23,589 bases of DNA from assembly GCA_938020565.1 (NCBI GenBank), contig CALIHP010000050.1, forward strand, positions 1 to 23,589. The letters run 5' to 3'. Below, piece by piece: positions 15,709 to 23,485 of the stretch. The stretch is from an uncultured Anaerolineaceae bacterium. Lineage in GTDB: Bacteria; Chloroflexota; Anaerolineae; Anaerolineales; Anaerolineaceae. Below the pieces are notes generated by a model that worked only from the letters and a program-made list of their open reading frames with translations, did not search any database and was not told the origin of the DNA. Numbering within the stretch: the first letter of the stretch is position 1; each line of letters starts with the position of its first letter. The translations under genes and the position numbers were made by a program.

Positions 15709-15737
15709 ATTATACCGTCGGCGATGATTTCTGCAAA
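15709..15737 (-). promoter_or_regulatory. Promoter of the MFS-tetR operon
   Basis: A perfect TATAAT (15709-15714, minus strand) is preceded at 17 bases by TTTGCA (15732-15737). The start near 15702 falls within the palindromic operator, giving a leader of about 35 bases before the ATG at 15667. Confidence 0.7.
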
Positions 15738-15757
15738 GGTTCAGGATCCTGAACATG

Positions 15758-15791
15758 AAAAAAAGGCGGTTCTGAAAATGGAAACCGCCTT
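15758..15791 (-). terminator. Intrinsic terminator of the dnaN/ATP-grasp operon
   Basis: On the minus strand AAGGCGGTT (15783-15791) pairs with AACCGCCTT (15763-15771) around an 11-base loop. A 7-base T run follows (15758-15764). It begins about 25 bases after the stop codon at 15815. Confidence 0.8.
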
Positions 15792-15814
15792 CCGTTGATC
15801 GATGGGTTTGGATT

Positions 15815-18121
15815 TTATCGGGTCAGATAGAGCGTCGTTCTCCCGTCCTGAAGCGAGGAGTGGAGCGTCAGGCTGCTGTATCCCTGATAGCCTTTGACCG
15901 GAAGGACCCGGATCATTCCGCGATATTCGTTCGGCAGATCGATAAACTGACGGACGACGTTCGGCTGCGTCTCGAAAAACGCCCAATCGATCACCGTATT
16001 TTTCGATTCGAGGAAAATGGGGATATAGGCGATACCGATTTCGATCATATTGCTGTAGAATTGCGTTCCGCCGGGGAAGTCGTTAATCTCCTCGGTTTTC
16101 GGGTCGTTAACTTCGATCAGCGCGACGGCGTTCTGGATATCGGCGAACTTGACGCGAATCCCGGGGCCATTATCAGCGACGCCAAACCGCCGACGGCTGA
16201 AAAGGACGAATGAAGTGCCTGCGAGTTCGCGATTCAGCGTTCGGATCCAGTATTGCAGGCCGTCACGGTTGTAATTTCCACTGGGTTCGACGACGACGAC
16301 GTAGCGGATCTGTTTTTCGAGTTTATCGATAACGTTGAATTCGGTTTCAATAAATTTCCGGCTCTCTCCGTTTGGCAGGCTGGATGCGTTCAAGAGAACC
16401 GCCGGTCGTACGATAGGACGGCATTTATCAATCTGAATCCGAAAGGTTGGGGCCGAAGATTTATCAAAGTCACAGATGACCGAGTATTCGATCGCGACCG
16501 GCCGTTCGAAGCCTTCGTCCAGGCTGGTCATCATCGAGCGCAGGATTTTAATAAAGTTGGTTTTATGGATCAGGTCGTGAAACGTCAGGACGAACCGGTC
16601 CAGTTCGGAAGAGCGCTGAACGGATTGAAGCTTTCCTTCGACTTGATTCTGCGCTGCGAAGAGAGCGAACGGGTATTTTTCGGTTGGGATGTCTGCGATA
16701 TCGATGAGCTCGACGCGGTTGGATTTGAGATTGATTGCGGCGACGAGCTTCTGCGCGACGGGGTTGAAGGTCTGCCCTTTCCGGGTTTCCGGAATGATGG
16801 GCTCGGCGAGCCGAACGAACATCGGAAAATCGCTGCTGTGGCGATGGAGGGCGTGCGAACCCAGTCCGAGGACGAAGCGCGTGTAGCCGGCCTCCAGCTC
16901 ATTCGGCTTTCCGAACGGCGCCCAGCGTGTCGAGCTTTTTGAAACGGCGAAACCGGAAAGATCCGGGAAAAAATAGTTCCCGACGCGGTGACCGCGGATA
17001 ATCTGGATAATAATCCCCATTCTCTCGGGGGTATTGACCAGCTTTTTTTTCTCGCGGTACTGGATCGCCTGCGGATTGAAAACCTGCGCGTACATTTCAC
17101 GGATCGCGTCCTGAAGCTGGGCGAGGCCTTCCTCCTGGGTCCCCTGATTAGGGACGATGACTGATTCGTAGATACTGGTAACGGCGGAGCGGTAGCTGTC
17201 TTCAAGGAGGCTCGACGAGCGGACGATAAACGGGCGGCCGTCGATTTCGCCGATGATTCGCCGGAGCGGATTGGTCAGGTTCCCGGGCAGCGTCCCTTCC
17301 TGAAAGCGCTGACGAAGGAATGGGTAGCGGTCCCATCGTTCCTGATCCGGGAGAAAGCGCATGTCGTAGATATCGAGGAGGTTATTCGTTGCCAGGAACG
17401 TCTGGAATTCGTCTGTGCCGATAAAGTAGGAGTAGTCCTTGGTCGTTGTTGCAGAGCGGATTTCTTCGTCGGGACTGTTTTGAAGAATTGTCCGTGCGAG
17501 GACGAAGCCGGCGGCTTTCCCGCCGATTGGGCCCTGACCGATTTTTTTCTGATTTACTTCGTAGATGTCCTGGACCTTGAGGTATTTTTTTGCGACTTCG
17601 ATGAAGTCAGGGTCCTCGCTCAGGCAGCGGCGGATCAGGACGGTTTTCGCGCCGCTGAGCGCTGCCAGGGTGTCGGCGTTCCCGGCGGCCGAATCGCGCT
17701 CGAGCTGAAGCGCCTGCTCGAAGATGGATTCGGTGGAGGCGAATTCGACGTTATGCCAAAAGAAGTCCGGTTCTTTTTCGATTGGGCGATTCTCAACGAT
17801 ATTATTTACGGTCTCGAGGAATTTACTGAATGTGTATTGATTGGCGTACTGATCGATAATCAGGTGCGCGCGGATGCGCGAAAGCCGATGTTCCCAGCCG
17901 GCGGGCCCTTCCTGGATAAACGGGTTATTGAGCCCCTCACGCGTTTGCGACCGGATCGCTTTTTCGGTTACAAGAACCTGGATTTCGGAGAGGCTGAAAA
18001 CCTGATCGCGGACCAGCTGGTTCAGCATGGCTTCGATAATCCGATCCCGAAGGATCGGATACTCCGCCAGCGTTGATTGCATGCGGAAATAATTTTGCTG
18101 ATTGTATGCGATTTCTTGCAT
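15815..18121 (-). CDS. PEP/pyruvate-binding (PPDK N-terminal, ATP-grasp) domain protein
   Basis: A 768-aa protein carrying the ATP-grasp nucleotide-binding module of pyruvate phosphate dikinase/PEP synthase. IGGKAAGF is at 199-206 and PFIVRSSSLLEDS at 297-309. Further ATP-grasp elements follow (GIIIQIIRGHRVGNYFFPD, then YTRFVLGLGSHAL). It lacks the phosphohistidine swivelling domain and the PEP/pyruvate TIM barrel, so it cannot be a complete PPDK or PpsA. About 190 N-terminal and 250 C-terminal residues match nothing I know. It may phosphorylate an unidentified acceptor or simply bind nucleotide. It lies 34 bases downstream of dnaN, probably in the same transcript. The ATG at 18121 has only a weak ribosome site (ACGG); a Met 13 codons later has none. 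Confidence 0.82.
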   Translation of the reverse strand: MQEIAYNQQNYFRMQSTLAEYPILRDRIIEAMLNQLVRDQVFSLSEIQVLVTEKAIRSQTREGLNNPFIQEGPAGWEHRLSRIRAHLIIDQYANQYTFSKFLETVNNIVENRPIEKEPDFFWHNVEFASTESIFEQALQLERDSAAGNADTLAALSGAKTVLIRRCLSEDPDFIEVAKKYLKVQDIYEVNQKKIGQGPIGGKAAGFVLARTILQNSPDEEIRSATTTKDYSYFIGTDEFQTFLATNNLLDIYDMRFLPDQERWDRYPFLRQRFQEGTLPGNLTNPLRRIIGEIDGRPFIVRSSSLLEDSYRSAVTSIYESVIVPNQGTQEEGLAQLQDAIREMYAQVFNPQAIQYREKKKLVNTPERMGIIIQIIRGHRVGNYFFPDLSGFAVSKSSTRWAPFGKPNELEAGYTRFVLGLGSHALHRHSSDFPMFVRLAEPIIPETRKGQTFNPVAQKLVAAINLKSNRVELIDIADIPTEKYPFALFAAQNQVEGKLQSVQRSSELDRFVLTFHDLIHKTNFIKILRSMMTSLDEGFERPVAIEYSVICDFDKSSAPTFRIQIDKCRPIVRPAVLLNASSLPNGESRKFIETEFNVIDKLEKQIRYVVVVEPSGNYNRDGLQYWIRTLNRELAGTSFVLFSRRRFGVADNGPGIRVKFADIQNAVALIEVNDPKTEEINDFPGGTQFYSNMIEIGIAYIPIFLESKNTVIDWAFFETQPNVVRQFIDLPNEYRGMIRVLPVKGYQGYSSLTLHSSLQDGRTTLYLTR

Positions 18122-18155
18122 GATCCGTTTCGTTATTTCTCAACGAGGAACCAAA

Positions 18156-19289
18156 TTAACGCTTCGGGTTCATCGGCATCAAAACGTATTCGTAGTTGTT
18201 CCCGTCGTCGAGCGGAGTGATCAGGCTCGGCGAGACGTTCGTATTCGTGCGGATCATGACCTGGGACGAGCTGATGACGTCGAGGACGTCGCGCAGGAAA
18301 CGAACGTTGAAAGCGATATTCAGCGTTTCGCCGTTGACGGTTGCGGGAATCTGGTTGTCGTAGGTCCCGGTTTCTTCGGACACGGCATTGATTTGGATCA
18401 GTCCGTCGTCGCCGGCGTCGGGGCGAATCGTAAAATGGGTCAAAAATTTGCTGTCGCGCGCGATGATCATTGCCTGCGCGCAGGCTTTCTGGAGCGCGGC
18501 GGTTGAGACGACGGTGTCTGTCTTGAAATTGCGCGGGATAATCGCTTTATAGTCAATATAAGTCCCGGAGATGAGCTGCGACGCGACGTCGACATGCTCC
18601 TGATGGAAAATGACCTGATTTTTCCCGGAGGCGAGGTTGACGTAAATCTGGTCGCTGCTGTCGCCTGGGATACGGTTGACCTCGATCAGCGCGCGGGCGG
18701 GGATAATCGCAGAGATCGGCGCATCGGGGGCGTTTTTGAGGGACTGCGTCCGCTTCGCGATCCGGTATCCGTCGGTCGCGACAAGGGTCAGTTCGTTCCC
18801 ATTAACGGTCAGGTAAATCCCCTGCAGCATGGGCCGGGTTTCGTCGGTCGCGGCCGCAAAAGCGACCTGCTGGATCATCTTTTTTAATTCCGGAAGGTTG
18901 AAGACGACGGCGTCCTGCGGATCGAAAACGGGCATGGGCGGGAAATCTTCCGCGTCGAGCCCTTTGATATCGGTGACGACCTGAACGCAGCGGACGATCA
19001 GCGTCGAGGAGTCCGGGCTGAGTTCGAGATGAACGACGTCGTTCGGAAGTGTGTTGACCAGGTCGATCAGCGTTTTCGCCGGGACGGTAATCGATCCTTC
19101 GCTGTCGATTTCCGCCGGGATCCGATAATTGATTCCCAATTCGAGGTTGGTCGCGGAGAGGCGTAGATTTCCGTCTTCGGTCGTCAGTAAGATATTGGTT
19201 AAGATAGGGAGCAATCGTTTTGTGTCAACGGATCGGGAAACGATTCCAAGCGCCTGCGATAAAAGTGATTGAGATACCGATAGTTTCAT
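18156..19289 (-). CDS. dnaN: DNA polymerase III subunit beta (sliding clamp)
   Basis: A 377-aa sliding clamp that tethers replicative polymerase to DNA as a ring-shaped dimer. It is a normal length with three repeated clamp domains. MKLSVSQSLLSQAL begins domain 1, and the segment RPMLQGIYL with VATDGYRIA is the highly conserved domain 2 signature. The protein ends EYVLMPMNPKR, close to the canonical C-terminal MPM motif that forms the partner-binding pocket. The ATG at 19289, with GGATGGT upstream, gives the standard clamp N-terminus; an in-frame TTG at 19304 is less likely. dnaA, recF and gyrB are not adjacent and no DnaA-box cluster is visible upstream, so this copy is not in the classical oriC arrangement. 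Confidence 0.97.
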   Translation of the reverse strand: MKLSVSQSLLSQALGIVSRSVDTKRLLPILTNILLTTEDGNLRLSATNLELGINYRIPAEIDSEGSITVPAKTLIDLVNTLPNDVVHLELSPDSSTLIVRCVQVVTDIKGLDAEDFPPMPVFDPQDAVVFNLPELKKMIQQVAFAAATDETRPMLQGIYLTVNGNELTLVATDGYRIAKRTQSLKNAPDAPISAIIPARALIEVNRIPGDSSDQIYVNLASGKNQVIFHQEHVDVASQLISGTYIDYKAIIPRNFKTDTVVSTAALQKACAQAMIIARDSKFLTHFTIRPDAGDDGLIQINAVSEETGTYDNQIPATVNGETLNIAFNVRFLRDVLDVISSSQVMIRTNTNVSPSLITPLDDGNNYEYVLMPMNPKR

Positions 19290-19456
19290 GGCCGCACCAT
19301 CCAATTGAAGAGTCTTTCAGTCTGATTCGTTTTGTTCTGCTTTTGGGGACGCCCTGAGTCAGTGCGTTTGCGCTTCCGCCGGTGCGATTCCCCTTAAAAA
19401 GTTAAATAAGTATACCGCGAAGATGAGGGAATTGTTTTGCATGGCCGGAAAAGGGG

Positions 19457-19471
19457 TGAGCTGTCAGCTCA
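19457..19471. repeat. Palindrome in the dnaN / importer intergenic region
   Basis: TGAGCTG-T-CAGCTCA is a perfect 7-bp inverted repeat with a single central base. On the minus strand it follows the importer ATPase gene and is succeeded by CCCCTTTTCC, so it may be a weak terminator of the importer operon or an operator upstream of dnaN. A TATACT -10-like element for dnaN lies at 19409-19414 but lacks a matching -35. Confidence 0.4.
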
Positions 19472-19543
19472 TCCGCGTGAACGAAAAAACAGCAGCAGTT
19501 CATTTGAACAATATGATCAAAATATTTCTATAAGATATTCGCC

Positions 19544-20329
19544 TCACCCCGCAGCGCCGATCAACGCGCGCAGCCGCCGCGTCAGGTCAAGGAACTCCCG
19601 ATCGTAACGCAGCTCGGATGACCGCGGCCGCGGCAAATCAATTCTGACGTCAGCCGTGATCCGGCCCGGCGGCGGCGAAAAAATCAGGATCCGATCCGCT
19701 GAAAGCGCCGCCTCAAAAACCGAATGCGTTACCATGACGACGCTCGGACGCGCCTCCTCCCAGATTCGCATCAGCTCCAACGTCAGCGTATCGCGCGTCA
19801 GCGAATCGAGCGCGCCGAACGGCTCGTCCAGCAGCAGCAACTCCGGCTCCTGGATCAGCGCCCGCGCAATCGCGACCCGCTGCGCCATACCGCCGGATAA
19901 CGTCTCCGGCCATTCATTTTCGACACCCCGGAGCCCGACGCGCCCGAACCAGTCCAGCGCGCGCGCTTCCGCTTCCGCCTTCGAAACGCCGCGAATCCGA
20001 AGCGGAAGCGTCACGTTTTCCAGCGCGCTCATCCAGGGCAGCAGGTTTGAATTCTGAAATACGAGCGCCCGCGTCGGCGACGGATCGTCCGGGCTCCAGC
20101 GCCGCTCCGGGCCGTCGTCCCGCTGAACCGTGATCGTCCCTTCCGTCGGAGCGAGAACGCCGGCCATGACGCGGAGCAGCGTGCTCTTCCCCGCGCCGGA
20201 CGGGCCCAGGATACAGACGAACTCCGAAGGATGAACAGCCAGATCGACGTTTGAAACCGCCTGAAATTCGCCGTCGGCCCCCTCAAATTGAACCGAAAGC
20301 TGACGGATTCGGATCGTCGTCCGGCTCAT
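19544..20329 (-). CDS. ABC importer ATP-binding protein (probable riboflavin uptake)
   Basis: A 261-aa cytoplasmic ATPase of the nitrate/sulfonate/taurine (SsuB/TauB) type. Walker A is GPSGAGKST (42-50), the Q-loop is FQNSNLLPW (Gln92), the signature is LSGGM (144-148), Walker B is LLLLDEP with Asp168 and Glu169, and the switch His is at 201. The ATG is one base past the binding-protein stop, so translation is coupled. It is the last gene of the permease / binding protein / ATPase operon that starts behind an FMN riboswitch. The family alone would also allow a thiamine-precursor or sulfonate substrate; the riboswitch points to a flavin. Confidence 0.92.
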   Translation of the reverse strand: MSRTTIRIRQLSVQFEGADGEFQAVSNVDLAVHPSEFVCILGPSGAGKSTLLRVMAGVLAPTEGTITVQRDDGPERRWSPDDPSPTRALVFQNSNLLPWMSALENVTLPLRIRGVSKAEAEARALDWFGRVGLRGVENEWPETLSGGMAQRVAIARALIQEPELLLLDEPFGALDSLTRDTLTLELMRIWEEARPSVVMVTHSVFEAALSADRILIFSPPPGRITADVRIDLPRPRSSELRYDREFLDLTRRLRALIGAAG

Positions 20330-20330
20330 T

Positions 20331-21323
20331 TTATTCTCCCGCCAACGCTGCGGGAATGAAATCGTTCGTGAACGCCGCGTGAATATCGATATCCGCCGTC
20401 AGGTACCCCATCCGGCGCATGACCTCCGCCATCGTCTCCCAGGCCGCTGGATTCGACGCGCCCAACGGCCGGCCGTCCGCAGCGTACAATTTCATCGTCT
20501 CCTCGAGGACCCGCTTCTGAAGCTCCTGATCCGCGACATCCTTCAGGTTCTCGATCCGCTGCAAACAAATTTGATACGCTTCCTCCGGATGATCGAGCGT
20601 ATACTGAATCCCGCGTAAAAATGCCCGCGTCATGCGCTCGACCAACGCCGGATTTTCGCGAATAACCGTTTCATTCGTAATCAGTCCGTTCGAAACCATC
20701 TCCGCCGAATCGGCGACGCGGATTAAATGGACCCGCTTCCCCAGCGTTTCCAGCTGAACCGGTTCATTCGTTGTGTATACGACGCCGGCGTCCAAAGCGC
20801 CCGTCGTCAGCAACTCAACCTGAGCATAGCCGACCGCTTCCAGCGCCAGATCCTGATCGCGCATGCCCGCCTCCTGAAGCAGCGCTTCCAGCCCGATATA
20901 ACTCGCGCCGGACAACGCGGGAATTCCCACCTTTTTTCCCCTGAGCGCTTCGACCGTCGTCAGCCCCTTTTCGGCGAGCGAAACGATCCCGACCGGATAC
21001 CGCCGGTACCATTCGGCGACGTAAACCAACGGAAGTCCCTGATTCCTGCCCAATAAAACCTGCTCCCCGGAACAGATTCCAAACGGAATCGACCCCGCCC
21101 CGACCAGCGCGACGGTGTCGATTTCCATATTATGATCGAGCGTCACGCTCAGATTTTCATCAGAAAAAAAACCTTTTTCAACCGCGACGTAGAGCGGAGC
21201 GAACTGAACGTTGGGAACGAACCCGACCGGGAGCGTAATTTCCTCCGCGGCATACCCGACCCGCAGCGCGCAAACCAGCGCGGCCGCCAGCACAATATAG
21301 ATCATCCTTAACTTCTTTTTCAT
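20331..21323 (-). CDS. ABC importer substrate-binding protein, NMT1/THI5-like (RibY-type)
   Basis: A 330-aa periplasmic-type binding protein. A signal peptide (KKKLRMIYIVLAAALV core, ending near VGYA) precedes the mature sequence EEITLPVGFVPNVQFAPLYV, the typical NMT1/THI5-like opening. EKGFFSDENLSVTLDH and GICSGEQVLLGRNQGLPLVYVAEW follow the same fold. There is no convincing lipobox. The start at 21323, with AGAGG 8 bases upstream, gives the better signal peptide; an in-frame ATG at 21344 also exists. RibY of Chloroflexus, a riboflavin-binding member of this family, is likewise under FMN riboswitch control. By analogy this protein should capture riboflavin or a flavin precursor. Confusion with HMP-binding ThiY is the main alternative. 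Confidence 0.9.
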   Translation of the reverse strand: MKKKLRMIYIVLAAALVCALRVGYAAEEITLPVGFVPNVQFAPLYVAVEKGFFSDENLSVTLDHNMEIDTVALVGAGSIPFGICSGEQVLLGRNQGLPLVYVAEWYRRYPVGIVSLAEKGLTTVEALRGKKVGIPALSGASYIGLEALLQEAGMRDQDLALEAVGYAQVELLTTGALDAGVVYTTNEPVQLETLGKRVHLIRVADSAEMVSNGLITNETVIRENPALVERMTRAFLRGIQYTLDHPEEAYQICLQRIENLKDVADQELQKRVLEETMKLYAADGRPLGASNPAAWETMAEVMRRMGYLTADIDIHAAFTNDFIPAALAGE

Positions 21324-21375
21324 CTGATAACCTCTTTGATTCATTTATTAAAATGCTTCAGCATGGCCAACGCAG

Positions 21376-22170
21376 CTATTTGACCGCCTGCCAGCGCAGG
21401 ACGCGTTTTTCCAGCCGGGCAATCGCCTGGTACAGCGTGATCGCCATTGCCATCAGCGTCAGCACCGCGACAAAAACCATCGCCGTATCATACTGCCCCC
21501 GCGCCGTATTAATCAGGTAGCCCAACCCCGACTTCGCCCCGGACAGCTCGCCGACAACCGCGCCCAAAACGCTCAGCGTCGCGCTGATCCGCAGTCCGTT
21601 GAAAAACGACGGCATGACCGCCGGAATCTCCAGATACCGCAGCATCGCAACAGCCCCGACGTTCATCGACGTCAGGACGTCGCGGTAATTCCGCGGAATT
21701 TCCCGAATTCCGGCTACGACGCTGACCTGAATCGGGAAAAACACGACCAGAGAACAAATCAATATTTTCGGAGCTAATCCTGAACCCAGCCAGATGATAA
21801 ATAATGGCGCGACCGCCGCTAACGGGATCGCCTGCGTCGCGACGATATACGGATAAAGGACCTGCTCCAGCGCCGAATGATGCGCCAGGAAGAAGCCGCT
21901 GATCGCGCCCGCGCCAATCCCGATCGCCAGACCGAAGGCAATCTCCATCAAGGTAACGCCCATATTCGAGACCAGCACGCCGGATTTCAGCGATACGCCG
22001 AAGCGCGCGAGGATCAGCGACGGCGGCGGGAGGATAAACGCCGGGAACGCGCTGAAGCGGACAGCGGATTCCCAGATCGCCAACCCCAAAAGAACGGAAA
22101 GCGGCGGAATAAACCGCGCAAAGCGATTTTCTTTTATCGGCCGGGGCTTCGGCCCGATTCGTCCGTTCAT
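21376..22170 (-). CDS. ABC importer permease (RibX-type)
   Basis: A 264-aa inner-membrane permease of the BPD_transp_1 family with about six helices. It opens with a short basic cytoplasmic tail (GPKPRPIKENRFARF), and the first helix is near 18-36. The EAA-type coupling loop lies in the segment REIPRNYRDVLTSMNVGAVAMLRYLEIPAVMP. The ATG at 22170 is used; its Shine-Dalgarno GGAG (22182-22185) is inside the terminator/sequestering hairpin of the riboswitch. As first gene of the operon it is exposed directly to FMN control. The substrate is inferred from the riboswitch, not from the permease sequence. Confidence 0.9.
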   Translation of the reverse strand: MNGRIGPKPRPIKENRFARFIPPLSVLLGLAIWESAVRFSAFPAFILPPPSLILARFGVSLKSGVLVSNMGVTLMEIAFGLAIGIGAGAISGFFLAHHSALEQVLYPYIVATQAIPLAAVAPLFIIWLGSGLAPKILICSLVVFFPIQVSVVAGIREIPRNYRDVLTSMNVGAVAMLRYLEIPAVMPSFFNGLRISATLSVLGAVVGELSGAKSGLGYLINTARGQYDTAMVFVAVLTLMAMAITLYQAIARLEKRVLRWQAVK

Positions 22171-22178
22171 CAATAAAA

Positions 22179-22199
22179 AAACTCCAATCCCTGGAGCTT
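22179..22199 (-). terminator. Riboswitch expression-platform hairpin (terminator and SD sequestration)
   Basis: On the minus strand CTCCA (22192-22196) pairs with TGGAG (22182-22186) around a 5-base loop. Flanking A-T and G-T pairs extend the stem to about 8 bp, and a T7 run follows. The 3' strand contains the GGAG ribosome binding site of the permease gene, 11 bases before its ATG. The hairpin could both terminate transcription and hide the ribosome site when FMN is bound. Confidence 0.65.
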
Positions 22200-22238
22200 C
22201 TGATTCGAAAACAGGACTTCGTCCGCAAATTCGCGCTG

Positions 22239-22358
22239 CCTTTTTTCATCCGGACTCTACCGTCGATTCCGGAATTGCGCCGGATCAGCGCCGCGTACGG
22301 CGCGCGTGGATTATACCACCGGTCGGGAATCGGCTCATGCCTCACCCTGCCCCAAAGG
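22239..22358 (-). ncRNA. FMN riboswitch aptamer (RFN element)
   Basis: The conserved RFN blocks occur in order on the minus strand. P1 CCTTT (22354-22358) pairs with AAAGG (22239-22243). GGGGCAGGGTGA is at 22342-22353, ATTCCCGACCGG at 22319-22330, ATTCCGGAATCGACGG at 22260-22275, and AGAGTCCGGATG at 22247-22258. A GC-rich variable stem lies between. The total of about 120 bases is normal. FMN binding should favour the downstream hairpin at 22179-22199 and shut off the ABC importer genes. Confidence 0.93.
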
Positions 22359-22374
22359 TTTTCTTTTCTATTGA

Positions 22375-22404
22375 ATTTTACCGCAAAACGTGGTAACGCC
22401 GCAA
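22375..22404 (-). promoter_or_regulatory. Candidate promoter of the riboswitch/importer transcript
   Basis: On the minus strand TTGCGG (22399-22404) and TAAAAT (22375-22380) are 18 bases apart. The start near 22368 lies about 10 bases before the aptamer. The -35 match is only partial. Confidence 0.45.
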
Positions 22405-22428
22405 AAAAATCCTGACGTCGGGGCCGAT

Positions 22429-22444
22429 CCCACAGGAATGTGGG
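22429..22444. repeat. Short hairpin at the boundary with the AT-rich segment
   Basis: CCCACA-GGAA-TGTGGG is a perfect 6-bp stem with a tetraloop, followed on the plus strand by TTGTCAAGTCC and a T6 run 16 bases on. It marks the change from GC-rich to AT-rich DNA. It may be a weak terminator from the left or a remnant of an insertion boundary. Confidence 0.35.
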
Positions 22445-22480
22445 TTGTCAAGTCCTTTTTTGATTTATTGCCGCAGCTTC

Positions 22481-22509
22481 TTGACCGCAAAAGTTTTTTT
22501 CGTTATACA
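22481..22509 (+). promoter_or_regulatory. Promoter of the AbrB/ABC operon
   Basis: TTGACC (22481-22486) and TATACA (22504-22509) are spaced 17 bases apart. Initiation near 22516 gives a short leader before the AbrB start at 22539. Confidence 0.65.
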
Positions 22510-22538
22510 AATCATACTTAAAACCAGGAGGCAGGAAA

Positions 22539-22763
22539 ATGAAATACCCAGAGGGAAAATATGCTTGGACTGTTAAGGTAGGAGAAAAGGGACAGTTTGT
22601 TATACCTAAAGAAGCCCGTGATATTTTCAACATTAAACCCGGCGATACTTTAATCGTTCTTGCGGATATAAACAAAGGTATCGCCATTCCACCTAAAGAT
22701 ATGTTCGCACATTTGATGGATACGATTTTCAATCAAGATGCGCCAAAGGAGGACAAAGAATGA
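22539..22763 (+). CDS. AbrB/MazE/SpoVT family DNA-binding protein
   Basis: A 74-aa swapped-hairpin DNA-binding protein. The AbrB domain runs from about residue 8 to 50: WTVKVGEKGQFVIPKEARD, then IFNIKPGDTLIVL and ADINKGIAI. AGGAGG lies 8 bases before the ATG. The last codons overlap the start of the ABC ATPase gene by four bases, so the regulator and transporter are translationally coupled. The protein probably autoregulates this operon. A MazE-like antitoxin role is unlikely because the next gene is not a toxin. The composition is AT-rich, unlike the chromosome to the left. Confidence 0.9.
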   Translation: MKYPEGKYAWTVKVGEKGQFVIPKEARDIFNIKPGDTLIVLADINKGIAIPPKDMFAHLMDTIFNQDAPKEDKE

Positions 22764-23485
22764 ATGCTATCCTCATTAAAGAGCTTACAAAAAAATACGG
22801 AAAAATAGTCGCCGTAAATAATCTTAATTTGACAATTGAGCAAGGCGAGTTATTCGCCCTGCTTGGCGTAAACGGCGCGGGGAAAACGACAACGATTAAA
22901 ATGTTATCCTGCTTGATAAAACCCACAAGCGGCGATGCTTTTCTTCTTGGCGACAGCATTATCGCGAATCCTCATGCAATAAATGAAAAAACCAATATCT
23001 CGCCACAGGAAACGGCAGTAGCCGCAAATTTATCTGTTTTAGAAAATTTAGAACTTATTGCAGGAATATATGGACAGGATCGCAAAACGGCAAATAAAAA
23101 AGCCCATGAAACAGCGCAAAAATTCGGTTTGGAAAATGAATTGAATAAAAAAGCCAAAGATTTATCGGGTGGAATGCAACGTCGTCTTTCTATTGCTATG
23201 GCTCTGATTTCAGAACCTCAAATTTTGTTTTTAGATGAACCAACTTTAGGACTCGATGTCCTGGCTCGTCGTGAACTATGGGCTTCCATCAAATCATTAA
23301 AAGGAAAAGTTACGATAATTCTTACAACCCATTATATGGATGAGGTCGAAAATTTATCTGACCGTGTGGGAATAATGGCAAAGGGACAATTAACGGCTGT
23401 GGGAACCGTAACAGAATTAACTACGCAAACGGGTACTTCTAAATTAGAGGATGCCTTTGTTGAGCTTATAGGAGGTGTGCTATGA
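22760..23485 (+). CDS. ABC-2 type transporter ATP-binding protein
   Basis: A 241-aa ATPase of the drug/antibiotic/NatA-like ABC-2 group. Walker A is GVNGAGKT (36-43), the signature LSGGMQ (135-140), Walker B ILFLDEP with Asp159 and Glu160, the D-loop GLD, and the switch His191 in TTHYMDEVE. The Q-loop region reads ISPQETAVAANLSVLEN, as in this group. The length is on the short side but complete. A strong AAAGGAGG precedes the ATG, which overlaps the AbrB stop; its own stop overlaps the permease start (ATGA). The partner permease is truncated, so this ATPase may have lost its membrane partner unless another one is used. Confidence 0.93.
   Translation: MNAILIKELTKKYGKIVAVNNLNLTIEQGELFALLGVNGAGKTTTIKMLSCLIKPTSGDAFLLGDSIIANPHAINEKTNISPQETAVAANLSVLENLELIAGIYGQDRKTANKKAHETAQKFGLENELNKKAKDLSGGMQRRLSIAMALISEPQILFLDEPTLGLDVLARRELWASIKSLKGKVTIILTTHYMDEVENLSDRVGIMAKGQLTAVGTVTELTTQTGTSKLEDAFVELIGGVL

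Noticed and set aside
16253..16942. Plus-strand open frame of 229 codons opposite the ATP-grasp gene
   Set aside because: It lies entirely antisense to a gene with clear motifs; no ribosome site and no recognisable domain.
15815..18121. Annotation as pyruvate phosphate dikinase or PEP synthase
   Set aside because: Only the nucleotide-binding module is present; the phosphohistidine and PEP/pyruvate domains are absent.
19290..19543. Replication origin upstream of dnaN
   Set aside because: No DnaA-box cluster, no AT-rich unwinding repeats and no dnaA nearby.
22239..22358. TPP riboswitch, suggested by the THI5-like binding protein
   Set aside because: The conserved blocks (GGGGCAGGGTGA, CGACGG, GAGTCCGGATG) are those of the FMN element; the TPP blocks CTGAGA and ACCTGA are absent.
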